Origin: Erigeron canadensis
Lineage: Eukaryota > Streptophyta > Magnoliopsida > Asterales > Asteraceae
Assembly: GCF_010389155.1 (NCBI RefSeq)
Contig: NC_057761.1
Coordinates: forward strand, 6,078,501 to 6,142,500
Length of the DNA: 64,000 nucleotides
Direction: 5' to 3'
Below the pieces are notes generated by a model. That model was given only the letters and a program-made list of their open reading frames with translations, was not told the DNA's origin and did not search any database. The position numbers and the translations under genes are program-made. How positions within the stretch are numbered: the stretch's first letter is position 1; each line of letters starts with the position of its first letter. Positions 11,011 through 22,409 of the stretch are shown one piece after another.

Positions 11011-11945
11011 TGGTATACTTTGAAATGGTCCCCTTACTTTCAGAAGGGTCTCCTTTGTAAATGGCTTGAAACACAATCTGATAAGTGTGAGTCAGTTATG
11101 TGATGCTGGATATGAAGTGAGATTCTGAGCTGATAAGGGGATTGTTCTTGATTTAGAAGGCAATGTTGCTCTGATTGCAAATAGAGATGATTCTTTATAC
11201 TCATTTGATATGAGGAATCCAACTGTTACCAAAGAAGTGTGTTTCATGTCAAGATCACAAGATGAGTTGAATTGGTTGTGGCATAAGAGGCTGTCTCATA
11301 TGAACTTCAAAGACATCAACAAGTTGTGCAAGAAGGAGTTGGTGTCTAGTCTTCCAGTGATTAAGTATGAGAAGGACAAGCTGTGTGGTGCTTGTGAGAA
11401 AGGCAAACAACACAAGGCCAAATTCAAATCTAAAACATGCTCAACTATCAACAACTGCTTAGATCTGCTTCACATGGATCTCTTTGGACCAATAAGTACA
11501 CCTTCCTTCAATGGGATGAGGTACACATTGGTCATTGTTGATGAATATTCTAGATATACCTAGGTTTTCTTTCTAAGTGAGGCTGCTGACAACATTATAC
11601 ATTTCATCAAGCAGACTGAAGTACTCTATAAAAGGCTTGTTAGGCAATTAAGAAGTGACAATGGCACTGAATTTAAGAATGTCACTCTTAATTCATTCTG
11701 TAGTGAAAAGGGTATTTCACAAGTCTACTTAGCTGCCAGAACACCTCAACAAAATAGTGTTGCAGAAAGAAGAAACAGAACTTTGATTAAAGCTGCTAGA
11801 TCTATGATGGCACAAAATAATGTGAAACCACACTTCTGGGCTGAAGCTATTCACACAGCCTGCTTCACTCAAAACAGATCTCTCATTGTGAAAAGACTAC
11901 AAAAGACTGCTTATGAACTTCTTAGAGGAGAAAACCAGAAATTGG
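11010..11945 (+). pseudogene. Copia integrase, degenerate
   Basis: The pre-integrase block H-N-L-I-S-V-S-Q-L-C-D is readable at about 11070. The HHCC zinc motif (WHKRLSHM ... LCGACEKGK) lies at about 11279-11410. The DDE core is complete: Asp in HMDLFGP (about 11473), Asp in RSDNGTEF (about 11654) and Glu in NSVAERRNRTL (about 11757). A stop replaces the usual Trp at 11561, and a frame disruption occurs near 11940. The catalytic residues survive although the reading frame does not. Confidence 0.85.
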
Positions 11946-12514
11946 TTTCCTGAGAATGTTTGGTAGTCCGTGTTATGAAGGCTTACAGAGTTTACAACAA
12001 AAGAACTAAAGTACTTGAAAACTCTGTAAATGTAAGCATTGAAGAAAGTTGCTGAAAACCAGTTAGTCCACCTCTTGAAGATGATGATATCAACTTTGAA
12101 GAACTGGTTATCCCTGAGAATGAACCACCAACTAATCCTCCAGTGGAAGTTGATGGTGCTCAAACTCAGGGGGAGCAATCTGTTAATGAAGAATAAGTTG
12201 AACCAATATTTGAAAATGTGCAAGTTGTTCCAACTCATGTTGAAGAAACTCCTCTAATCTCATCAAATGACTCCCAAGCTGACTCAGATCCCATATATCC
12301 ATCTCAAGCTGATCAGTCATTTCGACAAGCTGATCATGTTGGACCCTCAAATCTGAATCAGCCCATTGTCCAAGAGTCAAACAATACTCATCATGTTACT
12401 AAATGGACAAGTAGTCATCCAATCAACCAAATCATTGGTGATCCACTTTCTAGTGGGAAAACTATAAGAAAGGCAACAGGAAATTTCTGCATGTTTGTCA
12501 ATTTTGTTAGTTAG

Positions 12515-13560
12515 ATAGAACCAACTAAGGTTGCTGAAGCTCTGGCAGATCCATCATGGGTTAATGCAATGCAAGATGAACTAACACAGTTTGAAAGAAA
12601 CAAAGTTTGGGAACTTGTTACAAGACCTCATCACAAGACTGTGATTGGAACCAAGTGGGTCTACAGAAACAAGATGGATGAAAGGGGAGTTGTAACAAGA
12701 AACAAGGCAAGATTGGTGGCTCTTGGTTATAGATAAAAAGATGGGATTGATTATGATGAGACCTTTGCTCTTGTGTCTAGATTGGAAGCTATAAAAATGT
12801 TCTTGGCTTCTGCTCACAAAGGCTTCAAGGTCTATCAAATGGATGTGAAGAGTGCTTTCTTGAATGGGAAATTGGAAGAGGAAGTCTATGTTGAACAACC
12901 TACAGGCTTTGAAAGTTCAAAGTATCCAGATCATGTTTTCAAGCTTGACAAAGCTCTATATGGGTTGAAGCAAGCTCCAAGAGGATAGTATGATACTCTG
13001 TCCAAATTCTTACTTGCTAAGAAGTTCAAAAGAGGTAATGTAGACAAGACTTTATTTGTGAGAAAGTATAATGGTGATATTCTGCTTGTACAAATTTATG
13101 TAGATGACATAATATTTGGGTCTAGCAGTGAAAGACTTTGTAGAAAGTTTTCTGAGTTAATGTCTAAAAAGTATGAAATGAGCATGATGGGAGAACTTAA
13201 CTATTTTCTGGGTTTACAAGTTAAACATACTAAAAATTGAATTTTTATAAACCAAGGAAAATATGTTAAAAATCTTTTTAAGTAAATTTGGCTTTAGTTA
13301 TTGCTCACTTATGAAAACTCCTATGGGAACTGGTGATAAGCTGGGTGAGGATAAAGATGGAAAATCTGTTGACACCATAGCTTATAGGGGTATGATAGGG
13401 TCATTACTTTACTTAACTGCTAGCAGACCAGATATCATGTTTGCTACATGTCTTTGTGCAAGATATCAAGCTAGTCCAAAGGAATCACACCTCAAAGCTG
13501 TGAAAAGAATCTTCAGGTACCTTAAAGGTAGTCCAAATCTGGGTCTTTAGTATCCCAAAG
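12515..13560 (+). pseudogene. Copia reverse transcriptase, degenerate
   Basis: Readable motifs in order: W-V-N-A-M-Q-D-E-L near 12558, [37 protein letters not shown] (one catalytic Asp), [11 protein letters not shown] and the catalytic YVDDIIFG at about 13098. Single nonsense codons occur at about 12735, 12986, 13238 and 13548. The scattered stops in an otherwise aligned frame suggest moderate age. It would copy element RNA into cDNA in an active relative. Confidence 0.88.
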
Positions 13561-14038
13561 ACTCAGGATTTGATCTATTGGCTATTCAGATTCTGACTTT
13601 GCAGGATGCAAAATAGATACAAAAAGCACTTCAGGAGCCTGTCAATTGCTTGGCAATAGACTTGTAAGCTGGTCCAGCAAAAAGCAACATTCAGTTTCCA
13701 TTTCAACTGCAGAAGCTGAGTATGTTGCTGTAGGAATTTGTTGTTCACAAATATTGTGGATGCAATATCAGCTTCAAGACTATGGTGTCAGTGCTTCAAA
13801 GAATCCAATCTTTTGTAACAACACAAGTGCTATAGCAATTTCCAACAATCTTGTGCTTCATTCAAGGACTAAGCACATTGATATAAGATATCATTTTATA
13901 AGAGATCATGTGATGAAAGATGATGTTGAACTACACTTCATCCCTACTGATAATCAGCTTGCTGATCTGTTCACAAAGCCATTGGATGAATCAAGGTTCA
14001 ATTATCTTATAAGTAAGCTTGGTATGTTGAATATGTAA
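13561..14038 (+). pseudogene. Copia RNase H, C-terminal end of pol
   Basis: After a frameshift near 13575 the reading resumes with S-D-F-A-G-C-K and T-K-S-T-S-G. An ORF from 13646 to 14038 carries W-S-S-K-K-Q-H-S-V-S-I-S-T-A-E-A-E-Y, then R-T-K-H-I-D-I-R-Y-H-F-I-R and Q-L-A-D-L-F-T-K-P-L, all classic for the end of Copia pol. Confidence 0.88.
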
Positions 14039-14520
14039 GATATAGTGAGGTAAGTAATAAGAAATCTGACCCCTTAAATTAATTCTCAAAATTTAAGGGT
14101 AAGCTGTGTCCAACTCAGACTGCTCTCTCATACTAGGTTATTTTCCTTAAAAAGGAGAGCAAGCTGAGTCTGACCCAGCTTAGTGGTTACTTTTGTTATT
14201 AAATATCTCAGTGCATTTTATTTTCATTAGTTTATTTTGTTTACTTATTTATCCATTTTCTAACGAATTGGTAAATGACACGTGTGGAGGCAACGGTTGT
14301 TTCTGCAAAAAAGAACCCCCACTAGTTGTTATTCCACCAATCAAAAACTGTATCTCTCTTCCCTCTCAAACGGTTATTTCGAATAATATTAATTATAACA
14401 AACTATATATACTCGTTTTAACCTAAAACCAAATCAATTGCAATCTTTCTTCATCTTATTTCAATCTCTTACTCTCTAATCTGTGTACTGTTTTATTAAT
14501 ATTCTTACTCATTCCTCTTC
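14039..14520 (+). other. Spacer between pol and third ORF of SIRE-type element
   Basis: A non-coding leader of about 480 bp. It contains a purine-rich block near 14150 followed by agctgagtctgacccagct, a near-palindrome echoing the inverted repeat in the 5' LTR. Just upstream of the third ORF, actatatatactcg (14400) could serve as a TATA-like element. Confidence 0.4.
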
Positions 14521-14522
14521 AA

Positions 14523-17334
14523 ATGGCTTCTTCATCTTCTTCTGCTTCTCAACATCCTAACAACTCTAATAATACTTCTTCGTCGGAATCTGAGGTCGAA
14601 TACCCAACTCCGATCAGCGCAAATAAGCTCTCCCCTTATGAGGTGGGAAGTGATGTGGTTGTTCCGGCTGATCTTGATACTAGTAAATTCAAGATCATCA
14701 ATCCCGTCTTTACCAATATTCATCCACCTTCTTGGGCAGAAGGTTATCAGGAAATTGTTGCCTTTTATGGCATCATCCGTTTGGCAAGATGATGATTGAA
14801 AAGCCAGAGTGGATTTTTCAAGATCTACTTTGTGAGTTCTGGGTGAGCTCTTATGTGGATAAGAACAAGAAGGGAGAAACTGCAATCTATGGCACAATCC
14901 TCAATTGTAAGAAACAGGTATATATTACTCTTAAGAGGATCAGGTCTACATTTGAACTATCTTATATGGATGAAGATGATTATGACATAGTTGCCACCCA
15001 TACAGAGGCCAAAAATGTTTTGTCACTAGTTGATTATTCAGGTCCTTTGTCCTCAATTGTTAAAATGAAATTTTTAACTGGCATCTGGAATTATCTTTTA
15101 AGTACAATATCCAAAACTTTACAAATGAAAGCAGGCAGTTTTGATCAGCCTAATGTCTTAGAGTTGCAGATTTTTCATTCTATGGTTACTATGACCAGAG
15201 TAAATTATGCTGGACTTGTATTTTATGACTCAGTTGGCTGAGTCACCAATAAGACTTATACCATACCTTATGGTAGAATTCTTGCAGGATCTGATTTCAG
15301 TTTGGCAACTGGCCAGACTGTTGAATGTAAGGCCATTAATACTAATATCTTTAATAGTCCCAAGGTAACTGTGCAAGATCTGACCCAAGCAATGCAAATT
15401 TACCTTGATTTTTGCAGAAGAAGAGAAAGGGAACTACAAGCATTAGAGGAAGTTGCCTCTCCTTCGACGCGATCTGAGTCCAACACTCTATCTGCCAATC
15501 AGGAGAATCAAGGTACACATGCTTCTAAATCCCTAAACTCTTCTAAATCTACTTCTTCTTTTTCAAAAGAGGGTGAAGGGTTGGCCACAACATCAGCCAC
15601 CCTAGCCACAACCCCATCCATCATTTCGAAATCCGCCTCTAAAAGACCCATTGTTGAGGACTTAGTACCTCACAATGCTAAAAAAAAAGAACAAAGAGAT
15701 TTGTATCAGCTTCTTGGGTTAACAAATCAACAATAATCAGACTTAAGGTCCCCCAAGGTGCATTGGAAGCTGAGGAACATTCCAAGCTGACTCTGCCACC
15801 CAAGCTGATAAGCCGAATTCACCACCCAAGAGTGTAGACGAGAATAAAGGGACAACTGATACTACCCAACCCTCCAAATAGGGTGAAGATATTGAAAGAA
15901 AGACCTCCTCCCAAGGTCATACTATGAGTCCACCAACTTCACCATCATCAACCTCCCAAAAGGTTGATGATATCATTAAAGGGATAACAATGGATTCAGC
16001 CCAGATCCAAAATCAGTCAGAGTCTATGCACATCAATCCTGAGGATGATCAACCAAATGAGGGAAGTATCGAACGCATTGGTAACACTGCTTCTCCTCCC
16101 CAAGCTGGTCAGACTCCTTCATTCTCACACTCTGAGTCTGCACAGACAACCAATGCCCCTTCTAGATCACAAGGAGGGGTACAGGTCTCAAATATTCTAC
16201 CTAAGGATACTTTGGTGCTACAACACACCTCTGTTGAAAGGCAATCATCTACCCTTAACATTACACATGTAGGGTCTATGTCTTGGACAGAGGGATCTTG
16301 TAGGTTACATGGCTTTCTTTAAGGAGGTCATGCTAGCCACTTGTGCAGCAAAGGGAACCATTGGTAGTCCTCACGATGCCAATGAGAATTTAGTCACTAT
16401 CTCTGGAAGTGACTCTTCATTCGATGATGTGCTTGCCCATCCATCCTCAAGGGATGCTCTGATGGAAGATGCCAGTAAAGGAGTTGATCAACATCAAGAT
16501 CAACATATTCCCACTGGCCCACAATCTGAATTACAAGTCAATCCTTCTCAGATTGTTCAGCACATTATCCCCTCTACAAGATCTACTCATGAGACTCACT
16601 CTCATGAGAAAATGCACCAAAACTCCCTTAGCCTCCACCCCCTTCTATATGAGCCCAATGACCCTGATTTTAAGGATTGCAGACTGCTCTTTCCAGAATC
16701 AGTGGCCTTTAGGCCAACTGCAAGTTCTTCCCAAGCTACCACTATCTCATTTTCAGATATGGTAAATCAGCTCACTAAGTTCACTTCAACTTATAAGGTT
16801 GAGAGCTCAAAGCTGGTTGAATGCTTGGTCAAGATCCAAAAGGATCAGGAATTGACGGATAAAAAGGTGGATAAGCTGAGTCAAGATCAGACTACACTGG
16901 AAGAAAGCATTAAGAAAGCAGTTGACTTGGTGGAGAAGAATCAAAGCAAGCTGACTAAGTCTCTTGATGGTCTCACAAAGGCAATCAATGAACAAAATAA
17001 AGTGACCAAGAGCACTCTGAGTCAATTTGAGAAAACAGCCAATAAGTTCACTAGAGATGTCACCATTTAACTCAAAACTGCAAATAAGTCAAAAGTTGAC
17101 TTCAAGAAAGAATTGGTGGATGTCTCTAAGAGTGTTAGAACTAATCTGGGGCTTCTTCATGATGACAATGTTGATCTTCACATAGTATGTGCTGCCAACA
17201 ACTTCAGACTAGACATGCTCAATACCAGATTGAGAGGAGTATTTGCAACTTTAGTCAGCTCCTTCCCTGATGATGATGACGAAAAGGGGGAGAAGAAGAC
17301 TGATGCTGAGTTAGAACTGGAGAAAGAAAAATAA
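14523..17334 (+). pseudogene. Third ORF (env-like position) of SIRE-type element, broken
   Basis: Successive ORFs at 14523-14792, 14732-15241, 15302-15736, 15924-16322, 16309-17070 and 17113-17334 read as one long protein broken by frameshifts and stops. It opens with a Ser/Asn-rich segment. The middle is rich in Ser, Thr, Pro and Gln. Residues about 150-250 of the 16309 ORF are heptad-rich (repeated L-x-x-x-x-x-L with Lys/Glu/Gln), predicting a coiled coil. The end is acidic: D-D-D-D-E-K-G-E-K-K. SIRE-type elements are known for an extra ORF downstream of pol, called envelope-like. No function is demonstrated and I see no clear signal peptide or membrane segment here. Confidence 0.75.
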
Positions 17335-17397
17335 GGAGTTCAAATAGAAAAGGATGATGCATATTACTTGGCTAAACTAAAGGAAAAGTAGGACATA

Positions 17398-18690
17398 GCC
17401 CCAAGGGTTTAGATTTTAGGATTTTAGAATGTAACTTTTCTAAAATGTATGCATAAAATCAAAAATGATTTTGCATAGATTTTTAACATTATACATGTGA
17501 AATCAAATTTGATTAGCAATTAAGCTTTAGTTTAGGGTTTAAAGTCGTAGGGTTAGCCGCTAACCCTACTACTTCAAACCCTAAACTAAAGTGCGGGGTC
17601 GAAGGCCCCCATGATCACACTTCCCCCTCAGATTAGCTTTTAGCCCCCAAAGGTTTAGCTTTTAGGGTTTTAGAATGCAACTTTTCTAAAATGTATGCAT
17701 AAAATCAAAAATGATTTTGCATTGATTTTTAACATTATACATGTGAAATCATTTTTGATTTGAAATTAAGCTTTAGTTTTGGGTTTGAAGTTGTAGGGTT
17801 AGCCGTTACGACTTCAAACAATAAACTAAAGCGTGGGGCCGAAGACCCCCGTGATAAAGCTTTAGTTTAGGGTTTGAAGTCGTAGGGTTGGCAGCCGTCT
17901 GGCTAACCCTACGATTTCAAACCCTAAACTAAAGCGCGGTCCGCAAGCCCCCATAATCACACTTCCCCCTCGGATTAGCTTTTAGCCCCCAAGGGTTTAG
18001 CTTTTAGGGTTTTAGAATACAACTTTTCTAAAATGTATACATAAAATCATATATGAATTTGCATAGATTTTTAACTTTATACATGTGAAATCAAATTTAA
18101 TTAGTAATTAAGCTTTAGTTTAGGGTTTGAACTGGTAGGGTTAACCGAGGCTACCCTACGACTTCAAACCTAAACTAAAGCGCGGGACCGAAGGCCCCCG
18201 TGATCACACTTGCCCTCGGATTAGCTTTTAGCCCCAAGGGTTAAGCTTTTAGGGTTTTAGAATGCAACTGTTCTAAAATGTATGCATAAAGTCAAAAATG
18301 ATTTTGCATTGATTTTTAACATTATACATGTGAAATCATTTTTGATTAGCAAATAAGCTTTAGTTTAGGGTTTGAAATGGTAAGGTTAGCCGTACCCTAC
18401 AACTTCAAACCCTAAACTAAAGCGCGGGGCCAAAGGCCCCCGTGATCACACTTCCCCATCGAATTAGCTTTTAGCCCCTAAGGGTTTAGCTTTTAGGGTT
18501 TTAGAATGCAACTTTTCTAAAATGTATGCATAAAATCAAAAGTGATTTTGCATTGATTTTTAACATTATACATGTGAAATAATTTTTGATTAGAAATTAA
18601 GTTTTAGTTTAGGGTTTGAAGTTCCTACAACTTCAAACCCTAAACTAAAGCGCGGGGCCGAAGGCCTTCGTGATCACACATCCCCCTCGG
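17398..18690. repeat. Tandem array of about 245-bp units with telo-box hairpins
   Basis: Five units begin near 17398, 17641, 17980, 18226 and 18471. Each runs from a ttttagcccc-aagggttta start through ttttagggttttagaat and two ATCA-N4-TGAT palindromes. A near-perfect inverted repeat follows (arms ctttagtttagggtttgaag and its complement), then a GC-rich gcggggccgaaggcccccgtga tail of which I cite only the pattern. The second unit has an extra hairpin (about 17860-17935), giving six hairpins. Both arms hold AAACCCTAA-type telo-boxes. No ORF. Confidence 0.85.
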
Positions 18691-19880
18691 ATTTTATTTT
18701 GAATAGGTTTAATGAAATTCCATATATCTACACAAACAAATGAAATTCCATCAAATTTGATTTTGGATAGGTTTAATGATACCGACCTCATTTCTTTTGT
18801 CTAGATGTATGAATAAATCAAATATGATTTCGTATGGGTATTTTACACTGTATGCTTAAAATCATTTTTTATTTTAAATGAGTTTCTTGGTATGTAACTC
18901 ATTTTGTTTTGTCTCTATGTGCTATACAAAATCATATAGCTTTTCCCCAATGTATGCGTAAAATCATTTTTGATTTTAAAAAGTTGATTTTGAATAGGTT
19001 TTCAGACTTTATAAGTAAAATCAAAAATGATTTTCAATAAATTTCTTTTTAAGGAAGTCATTTGGTTTGACTCAATGTGCTACACAAAATCATATATGAT
19101 TTTGTATATTTTCTTGACAATTTATATGTAAAATCATATATGATTTTGTATAAGTTTTTCACACTGTAAAATAGGTTTATTTGTATAGAACTCATTTGCC
19201 TTGTCTAAAATTTATATGTAAAATCATATATGATTTTGAATAAATTTTTCATAATGTATGCTTAAAATCAATTTTGATTTTGAATAAGTTTATTTGTATG
19301 GAAGCATATACAAAACCATATATGATTTTGAATATGTTTAATGATACCGAACTCACTTTTGTCTAGATATATGAATAAAATCATATATAATTTTGTATAG
19401 GGTTCAGACACTCTATGGGTAAAATCATTTTTTATTTTAAATGTTTTTTTTTGTATGGAACTCATTTGGTTTTGTCTCAATGTGTTATAAAAAATGATAT
19501 ATGATTTTATATAGGTTTTTCCCAATGTATGCGTAAATCATTTTTGATTTTGAATAGGTTTTTCACAATGTATGCGTAAAATCATTTTTGATTTTGAATA
19601 GTTCATTATATATAAGATTTTCACACTGTAAGAGTAAAATCAAATATGATTATAGGCATAAGAACACAAGTAACTAAAACCTCAATACAAAATCAAATTT
19701 GATTGTACAAAACAAAGTTACAAAACACAAATCTATAGAATCTATATACAAAATCAAATATGATTTTACACATACAGTTACAAAAACAGAAATCTCTATA
19801 ATCTCTATACATAATCAAATATGATTATGAACATAAAAGTAAACAATAACAGATAACAAATCGAATTTGATGTTACTCAT
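18690..19880. repeat. Dispersed array of ATCA-N4-TGAT palindromes
   Basis: About twenty copies of the perfect or near-perfect palindrome ATCA-N4-TGAT, usually within aaaatca....tgatttt, are spaced roughly 40-65 bp apart (for example 18963, 19019, 19089, 19132, 19222, 19265, 19536, 19578, 19637, 19752). The central four bases are always A/T but vary (AAAA, TTTT, TATA, AATT, AATA, ATTT). Between them recur phrases such as ttgaataggtttttcacaatgtatgcgta. No coding potential is seen. Confidence 0.85.
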
Positions 19881-20568
19881 ACATTTTCACAAAACAAATG
19901 GAGTTTATATCCACAAACCTATACACCAAAAGAATTAATTCAGAATCATAAAGTTGATTAAATCATATTATCAAATATTGATTTAGACATTTCATCAAAC
20001 CCCTTATGTAATACTCAATCCAATGTGATTTAATACTAAATCATGTATAAGAAACTTTGGTTTAGACATTTCATCAAACACCTGGTATGCAATATAGTAC
20101 CAAACAACAAAGTCAATTGAATAACTAATAAAAGTTAACAAGTTCAAATGTTAGAATAGATCTAGTCACATATTATCAAATTACATTTGATTATCACCTG
20201 AGAAAATTCGAATTTACATAACAAAAAGTTGTAATATTCGTATTCCATACATCATTCATTGATATTAACATCTCATGATCCATTGATGATGATGACGACG
20301 GAAATGATAGCTGTGTCATTTTGATTGGAACACGACGGTGACCTAAACACGATGGGGGTGGTGGTGGTGGTGGTGGTGGTGATGGTGGTGATGTTAGTGG
20401 TGATTTTGGAACTAGATAGCAAAAAAGTGGGATAATGTGTCAAATGACGAAAACACCCCTCCGTGTTTCTTTTTTTAATATCAGTCGTAGATCTGTTTTG
20501 ATCCAAGGGCTGAGATTTAGCCCTCGGGTTTGTCCAAAATTTATGTTTTCACATGAATACAACTCTCA
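19880..20568. other. Non-coding tract downstream of palindrome array
   Basis: AT-rich sequence with a duplicated phrase, tttagacatttcatcaaac, at 19982 and 20062. It also has a GGT microsatellite (20345-20400), and no gene is recognised. No 3' LTR matching the SIRE-type 5' LTR was found here. Confidence 0.4.
20345..20400. repeat. GGT/GAT trinucleotide microsatellite
   Basis: A run of ggt units with interspersed gat triplets on the plus strand. Confidence 0.85.
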
Positions 20569-20676
20569 CTATATAAGCCCAAATCATATTCATTTGAAGG
20601 TAGACATGATTTGATATAAAACTTCTTTCTCTAATTCTTTCTCTAAATTCCTCTTACAGTGAATTTCACTGTAACA
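20569..20676 (+). mobile_element. LTR end fragment (second copy of 4914-5031)
   Basis: From ctatataagccc to cactgtaaca, this nearly repeats 4914-5031, with a short deletion in the ttctctaaattcttt stretch. It lacks a following PBS, as a 3' LTR would. The two copies may bracket an outer element into which the SIRE-type element and arrays were placed. Confidence 0.65.
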
Positions 20677-20699
20677 CTTGTACACATATTTACATAAGA

Positions 20700-22055
20700 C
20701 ACTAAACACATAATAACAACAGGAGGATTAGGTCGACACTCCTCGGCATTAACACAAACTTTCTTTCCACGTCTTAGCGCTGTTTGCTTTAAGAGTTAAG
20801 ACCTACATCCACAGAACCTTGAAACTGTTGGAGCCTCACAAGTGTGACACCAGCTTAGCCCAGTTTCATATACGATCGTGGCAACTTCAAACACGGCTTC
20901 ATTAAAGCGATCATGTCACTCAATCTGTCACCCTTGCACATTCATAAATGCACGTGCTATTGACCTTTGTCTCTTTCATCTTTTCTCTCACCATTAGAAG
21001 ATACTTCACCAGATCATGGTATCATTGTGGTTCCTCTGCCGCACGAATAACGTTCAAGAAATGAGTAGCATCATCAGTACGAATGAATGATTCTATGATT
21101 TTCACTAGTCCGTCTCTGACTTCTGAGATTTAGCCACCTGACTCCAAACAGCATCTTCTTCAACATGGTGTGCAAAATCAACAGCACGTGGAATGCTTTG
21201 GATATTATCCAACAAAACGTTGACTGCTTGAACATTTAAGTTGAACTTTTTATATATTGCAAACGCCTCTTCATAAAGCTCTGCATCTACAGCCACTTCA
21301 CCAACAGAAGGTCCATCAAAATTGTCTAACCTGTTGATGTAATCCATAGCTCGTGATGGGTCTTCCCTAATGACTGTCAAGATAAGCAAGTTTTGAAGAT
21401 TAAAATTGCCGCTAAAAGCAGAGTTTTGTAGTACAATTTTCTCAAGGAGCTCAATTAGTTCATGATAAAGACCGGCAGTCACGAAAGCTTTAATAACAGC
21501 AGCAACCTGCTCAGTGCTCTTGCTCTCATGCAAATTAGTGGAAACACGGTGTGCAAATTCAACAACACGTGGAATGCTTTGGATATTATCCAACAAAACT
21601 TTAACTGCTTGTACATATAAGTTGAACTTTTTAAATATAGCAAACGCCTCTTCATAAAGCTCTTCTTCTACGGCCACCTCACCTATAGCGGGTCCATCAA
21701 AATTGTCTAACCTGTTGATGTAGTCCATAACTCGTGATGGGTCGGCCTTAATGGCTGTCAAGAGAAGCAAATTTTGAAGATTGAAATGGCCACTGAAAGC
21801 AGAGTTTTGGAGGACAATTCTCTCAAGGGGCTCAATTAGTTCATGAGTAAGATTGGCAGTCATTAGCGCTTTAACAGCAGCAGAAATGTGCTTGAGACTC
21901 TTGCTCTCTGGCAATGCAGTAGAAACAACTTGATCAATGAACTGCCTTCGATATTCGTTCTCTGGGCTAAGAGCCTTCTCCCAAAGTTCATCATCCATCC
22001 TCTCCACAACATACCTTGCTTGCAACTTGAACAGAGAGTATTCAAACTAATTCAG
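20700..22055 (-). pseudogene. Clathrin heavy chain fragment with internal duplication
   Basis: The open part (22025-21105) reads like the clathrin heavy chain leg, the repeat region that forms the triskelion of coated vesicles. It begins ARYVVERMDDELWEKAL and has the conserved L-Q-N-S-A-F-S-G-x-F-N-L-Q-N-L-L and D-Y-I-N-R-L-D-N-F-D-G-P blocks. Those blocks occur twice: residues 40-161 and 167-288 are tandem copies with a 127-residue period. After the stop at 21105, homology continues frameshifted to about 20700 (E-S-F-I-R-T-D-D-A-T, Y-H-D-L-V-K-Y-L-L-M-V-R, N-W-A-K-L, A-K-T-W-K-E). Only a small part of a roughly 1700-residue protein is present, without its amino-terminal propeller or C-terminus. 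A fusion or expressed fragment is possible but unlikely. Confidence 0.85.
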
Positions 22056-22404
22056 GATAGTTATTTAATCTTTTGTGTGTATACATGGGTTTGAAATTTA
22101 CTTCATATATATAGCTTTTGGCATGAATGGAGGAAAAAAATATATAGTTACTTATCCATAAATCATAATTATATTTACATAATGCAATTGAAACAAGTAA
22201 CGTTGTAGATAGCCTTGTAGGAAAAGAAAACCTCAAGAGTAAAATTGTTTTATACCAAATACATGTTGGATCGATTATGTTTATCTTAAAGTTCAGATCG
22301 ATGATTATTTTAGAAATGGGAAGGATTTATTTTATCATGCGAGACTTCAATCTCAGTGAAACATATTCTCAGGGACTAAAATTCAAAATAGAACTAGTGA
22401 ATTA
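22056..22404. other. Intergenic or intron-like spacer
   Basis: No gene is seen. A phrase of the form actttaagataaacataat (minus strand, near 22280) recurs at 40140-40165 downstream of the paralogous kinase exon. This part is therefore the homologous intron of the kinase-PP2 genes, with the later exons missing. Confidence 0.5.
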
Positions 22405-22409
22405 CGTAC

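Noticed and set aside
14039..17334. Host gene unrelated to the retroelement
   Set aside because: Position directly after pol and the known occurrence of an extra ORF in SIRE-type elements make element origin the better reading, although capture is not excluded.
17398..18690. Interstitial telomere
   Set aside because: TTTAGGG occurs as single motifs in hairpins, not as a head-to-tail telomeric run.
17398..19880. CRISPR-like array
   Set aside because: Repeats are imperfect, not uniformly spaced, internally palindromic with variable centres and in plant nuclear DNA, with no cas genes.
20345..20506. Small Thr-rich minus-strand ORF (20506-20273)
   Set aside because: Its Thr run is the translated GGT/ACC microsatellite.
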